Shown one piece after another: positions 56,343 through 64,000 of a DNA stretch of 64,000 bases. Below the pieces are notes generated by a model. It ran no database searches. It was not told the DNA's origin and saw only the letters and a program-made list of their open reading frames with translations. This DNA is from Pomphorhynchus laevis (Eukaryota; Acanthocephala; Palaeacanthocephala; Echinorhynchida; Pomphorhynchidae): assembly GCA_012934845.2 (NCBI GenBank), contig WNNJ02000258.1, positions 33,789-97,788 of the forward strand, given 5' to 3'. Each line of letters begins with the position of its first letter. The stretch's first letter is position 1. The position numbers were made by a program, and so were the translations under genes.

Positions 56343-59300
56343 AAGAGTATTCAAATTAAAGTTCACAATCAGATTATTATAATCGTTATTAAAGCCACTA
56401 TTTTCAATACAATTTAAAAATGATTCAGAAAGTATCATTTTTAAATTGTCTTATAAATAATTGATACTAAATAGAGTATTCAAATTAAAGTTCACAATCA
56501 GATTATTATAATCGTTATTAAAGCCACTATTTTCAATACAATTTAAAAATGATTCAGAAAGTATCATTTTTAAATTGTCTTATAAATAATTGATACTAAA
56601 TAGAGTATTCAAATTAAAGTTCACAATCAGATTATTATAATCGTTATTAAAGCCACTATTTTCAATACAATTTAAAAATGATACAGAAAGTATCATTTTT
56701 AAATTGTCTTATAAATAATTGATACTAAATAGAGTATTCAAATTAAAGTTCACAATCAGATTATTATAATCGTTATTAAAGCCACTATTTTCAATACAAT
56801 TTAAAAATGATTCAGAAAGTATCATTTTTAAATTGTCTTATAAATAATTGATACTAAATAGAGTATTCAAATTAAAGTTCACAATCAGATTATTATAATC
56901 GTTATTAAAGCCACTATTTTCAATACAATTTAAAAATGATACAGAAAGTATCATTTTTAAATTGTCTTATAAATAATTGATGCTAAATAGAGTATTCAAA
57001 TTAAAGTTCACAATCAGATTATTATAATCGTTATTAAAGCCACTATTTTCAATACAATTTAAAAATGATACAGAAAGTATCATTTTTAAATTGTCTTATA
57101 AATAATTGATGCTAAATAGAGTATTCAAATTAAAGTTCACAATCAGATTATTATAATCGTTATTAAAGCCACTATTTTCAATACAATTTAAAAATGATAC
57201 AGAAAGTATCATTTTTAAATTGTCTTATAAATAATTGATGCTAAATAGAGTATTCAAATTAAAGTTCACAATCAGATTATTATAATCGTTATTAAAGCCA
57301 CTATTTTCAATACAATTTAAAAATGATACAGAAAGTATCATTTTTAAATTGTCTTATAAATAATTGATGCTAAATAGAGTATTCAAATTAAAGTTCACAA
57401 TCAGATTATTATAATCGTTATTAAAGCCACTATTTTCAATACAATTTAAAAATGATACAGAAAGTATCATTTTTAAATTGTCTTATAAATAATTGATGCT
57501 AAATAGAGTATTCAAATTAAAGTTCACAATCAGATTATTATAATCGTTATTAAAGCCACTATTTTCAATACAATTTAAAAATGATACAGAAAGTATCATT
57601 TTTAAATTGTCTTATAAATAATTGATGCTAAATAGAGTATTCAAATTAAAGTTCACAATCAGATTATTATAATCGTTATTAAAGCCACTATTTTCAATAC
57701 AATTTAAAAATGATACAGAAAGTATCATTTTTAAATTGTCTTATAAATAATTGATGCTAAATAGAGTATTCAAATTAAAGTTCACAATCAGATTATTATA
57801 ATCGTTATTAAAGCCACTATTTTCAATACAATTTAAAAATGATACAGAAAGTATCATTTTTAAATTGTCTTATAAATAATTGATGCTAAATAGAGTATTC
57901 AAATTAAAGTTCACAATCAGATTATTATAATCGTTATTAAAGCCACTATTTTCAATACAATTTAAAAATGATACAGAAAGTATCATTTTTAAATTGTCTT
58001 ATAAATAATTGATGCTAAATAGAGTATTCAAATTAAAGTTCACAATCAGATTATTATAATCGTTATTAAAGCCACTATTTTCAATACAATTTAAAAATGA
58101 TACAGAAAGTATCATTTTTAAATTGTCTTATAAATAATTGATGCTAAATAGAGTATTCAAATTAAAGTTCACAATCAGATTATTATAATCGTTATTAAAG
58201 CCACTATTTTCAATACAATTTAAAAATGATACAGAAAGTATCATTTTTAAATTGTCTTATAAATAATTGATGCTAAATAGAGTATTCAAATTAAAGTTCA
58301 CAATCAGATTATTATAATCGTTATTAAAGCCACTATTTTCAATACAATTTAAAAATGATACAGAAAGTATCATTTTTAAATTGTCTTATAAATAATTGAT
58401 GCTAAATAGAGTATTCAAATTAAAGTTCACAATCAGATTATTATAATCGTTATTAAAGCCACTATTTTCAATACAATTTAAAAATGATACAGAAAGTATC
58501 ATTTTTAAATTGTCTTATAAATAATTGATGCTAAATAGAGTATTCAAATTAAAGTTCACAATCAGATTATTATAATCGTTATTAAAGCCACTATTTTCAA
58601 TACAATTTAAAAATGATACAGAAAGTATCATTTTTAAATTGTCTTATAAATAATTGATACTAAATAGAGTATTCAAATTAAAGTTCACAATCAGATTATT
58701 ATAATCGTTATTAAAGCCACTATTTTCAATACAATTTAAAAATGATACAGAAAGTATCATTTTTAAATTGTCTTATAAATAATTGATACTAAATAGAGTA
58801 TTCAAATTAAAGTTCACAATCAGATTATTATAATCGTTATTAAAGCCACTATTTTCAATACAATTTAAAAATGATACAGAAAGTATCATTTTTAAATTGT
58901 CTTATAAATAATTGATACTAAATAGAGTATTCAAATTAAAGTTCACAATCAGATTATTATAATCGTTATTAAAGCCACTATTTTCAATACAATTTAAAAA
59001 TGATACAGAAAGTATCATTTTTAAATTGTCTTATAAATAATTGATGCTAAATAGAGTATTCAAATTAAAGTTCACAATCAGATTATTATAATCGTTATTA
59101 AAGCCACTATTTTCAATACAATTTAAAAATGATACAGAAAGTATCATTTTTAAATTGTCTTATAAATAATTGATGCTAAATAGAGTATTCAAATTAAAGT
59201 TCACAATCAGATTATTATAATCGTTATTAAAGCCACTATTTTCAATACAATTTAAAAATGATACAGAAAGTATCATTTTTAAATTGTCTTATAAATAATT

Positions 59301-62300
59301 GATACTAAATAGAGTATTCAAATTAAAGTTCACAATCAGATTATTATAATCGTTATTAAAGCCACTATTTTCAATACAATTTAAAAATGATACAGAAAGT
59401 ATCATTAATAATTGATACTAAATAGAGTATTCAAATTAAAGTTCACAATCAGATTATTATAATCGTTATTAAAGCCACTATTTTCAATACAATTTAAAAA
59501 TGATACAGAAAGTATCATTTTTAAATTGTCTTATAAATAATTGATGCTAAATAGAGTATTCAAATTAAAGTTCACAATCAGATTATTATAATCGTTATTA
59601 AAGCCACTATTTTCAATACAATTTAAAAATGATTCAGAAAGTATCATTTTTAAATTGTCTTATAAATAATTGATACTAAATAGAGTATTCAAATTAAAGT
59701 TCACAATCAGATTATTATAATCGTTATTAAAGCCACTATTTTCAATACAATTTAAAAATGATACAGAAAGTATCATTTTTAAATTGTCTTATAAATAATT
59801 GATACTAAATAGAGTATTCAAATTAAAGTTCACAATCAGATTATTATAATCGTTATTAAAGCCACTATTTTCAATACAATTTAAAAATGATACAGAAAGT
59901 ATCATTTTTAAATTGTCTTATAAATAATTGATGCTAAATAGAGTATTCAAATTAAAGTTCACAATCAGATTATTATAATCGTTATTAAAGCCACTATTTT
60001 CAATACAATTTAAAAATGATACAGAAAGTATCATTTTTAAATTGTCTTATAAATAATTGATGCTAAATAGAGTATTCAAATTAAAGTTCACAATCAGATT
60101 ATTATAATCGTTATTAAAGCCACTATTTTCAATACAATTTAAAAATGATACAGAAAGTATCATTTTTAAATTGTCTTATAAATAATTGATGCTAAATAGA
60201 GTATTCAAATTAAAGTTCACAATCAGATTATTATAATCGTTATTAAAGCCACTATTTTCAATACAATTTAAAAATGATACAGAAAGTATCATTTTTAAAT
60301 TGTCTTATAAATAATTGATACTAAATAGAGTATTCAAATTAAAGTTCACAATCAGATTATTATAATCGTTATTAAATCCACTATTTTCAATACAATTTAA
60401 AAATGATACAGAAAGTATCATTTTTAAATTGTCTTATAAATAATTGATGCTAAATAGAGTATTCAAATTAAAGTTCACAATCAGATTATTATAATCGTTA
60501 TTAAAGCCACTATTTTCAATACAATTTAAAAATGATACAGAAAGTATCATTTTTAAATTGTCTTATAAATAATTGATGCTAAATAGAGTATTCAAATTAA
60601 AGTTCACAATCAGATTATTATAATCGTTATTAAAGCCACTATTTTCAATACAATTTAAAAATGATACAGAAAGTATCATTTTTAAATTGTCTTATAAATA
60701 ATTGATGCTAAATAGAGTATTCAAATTAAAGTTCACAATCAGATTATTATAATCGTTATTAAAGCCACTATTTTCAATACAATTTAAAAATGATACAGAA
60801 AGTATCATTTTTAAATTGTCTTATAAATAATTGATGCTAAATAGAGTATTCAAATTAAAGTTCACAATCAGATTATTATAATCGTTATTAAAGCCACTAT
60901 TTTCAATACAATTTAAAAATGATACAGAAAGTATCATTTTTAAATTGTCTTATAAATAATTGATGCTAAATAGAGTATTCAAATTAAAGTTCACAATCAG
61001 ATTATTATAATCGTTATTAAAGCCACTATTTTCAATACAATTTAAAAATGATACAGAAAGTATCATTTTTAAATTGTCTTATAAATAATTGATACTAAAT
61101 AGAGTATTCAAATTAAAGTTCACAATCAGATTATTATAATCGTTATTAAAGCCACTATTTTCAATACAATTTAAAAATGATACAGAAAGTATCATTTTTA
61201 AATTGTCTTATAAATAATTGATACTAAATAGAGTATTCAAATTAAAGTTCACAATCAGATTATTATAATCGTTATTAAAGCCACTATTTTCAATACAATT
61301 TAAAAATGATTCAGAAAGTATCATTTTTAAATTGTCTTATAAATAATTGATACTAAATAGAGTATTCAAATTAAAGTTCACAATCAGATTATTATAATCG
61401 TTATTAAAGCCACTATTTTCAATACAATTTAAAAATGATACAGAAAGTATCATTTTTAAATTGTCTTATAAATAATTGATACTAAATAGAGTATTCAAAT
61501 TAAAGTTCACAATCAGATTATTATAATCGTTATTAAAGCCACTATTTTCAATACAATTTAAAAATGATACAGAAAGTATCATTTTTAAATTGTCTTATAA
61601 ATAATTGATACTAAATAGAGTATTCAAATTAAAGTTCACAATCAGATTATTATAATCGTTATTAAAGCCACTATTTTCAATACAATTTAAAAATGATACA
61701 GAAAGTATCATTTTTAAATTGTCTTATAAATAATTGATGCTAAATAGAGTATTCAAATTAAAGTTCACAATCAGATTATTATAATCGTTATTAAAGCCAC
61801 TATTTTCAATACAATTTAAAAATGATACAGAAAGTATCATTTTTAAATTGTCTTATAAATAATTGATACTAAATAGAGTATTCAAATTAAAGTTCACAAT
61901 CAGATTATTATAATCGTTATTAAAGCCACTATTTTCAATACAATTTAAAAATGATACAGAAAGTATCATTTTTAAATTGTCTTATAAATAATTGATACTA
62001 AATAGAGTATTCAAATTAAAGTTCACAATCAGATTATTATAATCGTTATTAAAGCCACTATTTTCAATACAATTTAAAAATGATTCAGAAAGTATCATTT
62101 TTAAATTGTCTTATAAATAATTGATACTAAATAGAGTATTCAAATTAAAGTTCACAATCAGATTATTATAATCGTTATTAAAGCCACTATTTTCAATACA
62201 ATTTAAAAATGATACAGAAAGTATCATTTTTAAATTGTCTTATAAATAATTGATGCTAAATAGAGTATTCAAATTAAAGTTCACAATCAGATTATTATAA

Positions 62301-64000
62301 TCGTTATTAAAGCCACTATTTTCAATACAATTTAAAAATGATACAGAAAGTATCATTTTTAAATTGTCTTATAAATAATTGATACTAAATAGAGTATTCA
62401 AATTAAAGTTCACAATCAGATTATTATAATCGTTATTAAAGCCACTATTTTCAATACAATTTAAAAATGATACAGAAAGTATCATTTTTAAATTGTCTTA
62501 TAAATAATTGATGCTAAATAGAGTATTCAAATTAAAGTTCACAATCAGATTATTATAATCGTTATTAAAGCCACTATTTTCAATACAATTTAAAAATGAT
62601 ACAGAAAGTATCATTTTTAAATTGTCTTATAAATAATTGATGCTAAATAGAGTATTCAAATTAAAGTTCACAATCAGATTATTATAATCGTTATTAAAGC
62701 CACTATTTTCAATACAATTTAAAAATGATACAGAAAGTATCATTTTTAAATTGTCTTATAAATAATTGATACTAAATAGAGTATTCAAATTAAAGTTCAC
62801 AATCAGATTATTATAATCGTTATTAAAGCCACTATTTTCAATACAATTTAAAAATGATACAGAAAGTATCATTAATAATTGATACTAAATAGAGTATTCA
62901 AATTAAAGTTCACAATCAGATTATTATAATCGTTATTAAAGCCACTATTTTCAATACAATTTAAAAATGATACAGAAAGTATCATTTTTAAATTGTCTTA
63001 TAAATAATTGATGCTAAATAGAGTATTCAAATTAAAGTTCACAATCAGATTATTATAATCGTTATTAAAGCCACTATTTTCAATACAATTTAAAAATGAT
63101 ACAGAAAGTATCATTTTTAAATTGTCTTATAAATAATTGATACTAAATAGAGTATTCAAATTAAAGTTCACAATCAGATTATTATAATCGTTATTAAAGC
63201 CACTATTTTCAATACAATTTAAAAATGATACAGAAAGTATCATTTTTAAATTGTCTTATAAATAATTGATGCTAAATAGAGTATTCAAATTAAAGTTCAC
63301 AATCAGATTATTATAATCGTTATTAAAGCCACTATTTTCAATACAATTTAAAAATGATACAGAAAGTATCATTTTTAAATTGTCTTATAAATAATTGATA
63401 CTAAATAGAGTATTCAAATTAAAGTTCACAATCAGATTATTATAATCGTTATTAAAGCCACTATTTTCAATACAATTTAAAAATGATACAGAAAGTATCA
63501 TTTTTAAATTGTCTTATAAATAATTGATACTAAATAGAGTATTCAAATTAAAGTTCACAATCAGATTATTATAATCGTTATTAAAGCCACTATTTTCAAT
63601 ACAATTTAAAAATGATACAGAAAGTATCATTTTTAAATTGTCTTATAAATAATTGATACTAAATAGAGTATTCAAATTAAAGTTCACAATCAGATTATTA
63701 TAATCGTTATTAAATCCACTATTTTCAATACAATTTAAAAATGATTCAGAAAGTATCATTTTTAAATTGTCTTATAAATAATTGATACTAAATAGAGTAT
63801 TCAAATTAAAGTTCACAATCAGATTATTATAATCGTTATTAAAGCCACTATTTTCAATACAATTTAAAAATGATACAGAAAGTATCATTTTTAAATTGTC
63901 TTATAAATAATTCAAATTAAAGTTCACAATCAGATTATTATAATCGTTATTAAAGCCACTATTTTCAATACAATTTAAAAATGATACAGAAAGTATCATT
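56343..64000. repeat. 129-bp satellite array, about 59 units, continuing past the window
   Basis: Head-to-tail units with exact 129-base spacing (for example gagtatt at 56345, 56474, 56603, 56732). Identity between units is very high. The main variable sites are gattcag/gatacag in the hairpin, gatact/gatgct near the junction, and aaagcc/aaatcc (two units, near 60376 and 63713). Three units are shortened: near 59405 and near 62870 by the same 16 bases, and near 63911 by a different deletion. Each monomer contains caatttaaaaatgatac, loop agaaa, and its reverse complement. No open frame, Pol III box or ribozyme core is present. Such arrays are typical of heterochromatin or centromere-like blocks. 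Confidence 0.97.

Noticed and set aside
56343-64000. CRISPR-like array
   Set aside because: The units have no unique spacers; the whole 129 bases repeat. The window is animal nuclear DNA.
1-64000. tRNA or rRNA genes
   Set aside because: No cloverleaf with plausible acceptor stem or rRNA segment was recognised by eye. The A/B-box-like strings at 27.8-28.4 kb lack a tRNA fold and are treated as SINE-like.

Overview
The window is a very AT-rich stretch of nuclear DNA from an animal, most likely a protostome invertebrate. The signs are spliced genes with GT-AG introns and metazoan gene families (an aminergic GPCR and a myosin light chain kinase). They also include animal-type retroelements (LINEs and Penelope-like elements) and a large satellite array. 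Nothing in it is bacterial in layout. The phylum cannot be fixed from the sequence alone.

Layout. 1-18.6 kb: an aminergic GPCR exon (15762-16676) lies in a region whose left and right flanks recur, joined without the receptor exon, at 1-1307 and 17270-18574. The same region holds a CR1/L2-like LINE 3' end (about 3.9-4.5 kb), a broken gag-type fossil of an LTR-class element (about 6.8-7.6 kb) and long stretches with nothing recognisable. 19-31 kb is a retroelement graveyard. It contains Penelope-like element (PLE) reverse transcriptase and GIY-YIG remnants in both orientations, and one LINE (about 21.9-25.8 kb, minus strand) far richer in GC than its surroundings. It also has tRNA-like SINE candidates.

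27.9-53.6 kb, minus strand: one host gene. A 2990-nt first coding exon (50597-53586, disordered Ser/Asn/Gln-rich protein) ends in a donor whose phase matches a kinase exon 13.6 kb away. Six small exons (37014 down to 31250) then encode a complete MLCK-type catalytic domain plus a calmodulin-binding-like tail. All seven exons stay in one frame for 1305 codons. The introns carry further repeats, a GC-rich island with small plus-strand ORFs (40.25-40.71 kb), palindromes, and a degraded LINE (48.3-49.96 kb).

56.34-64.0 kb: about 59 head-to-tail copies of a 129-bp satellite whose monomer contains a 17-bp-arm hairpin. The array runs off the window.

The most interesting theme is RNA structure. At least four unrelated repeat families carry hammerhead-ribozyme-like cores (CUGANGA, hairpin, GAAAC, cleavage triplet). 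Three 320-bp tandem units at 47.3-48.3 kb have stems II and III and the GUC triplet. A tandem family at 43.9-44.6 kb has a conventional type I layout with a bulged stem I. A 360-bp tandem repeat at 34.4-35.1 kb, and a second family at 36.0-36.4 kb, contain the strands of the core in a permuted order. In the 360-bp family such a core could close only between neighbouring monomers.
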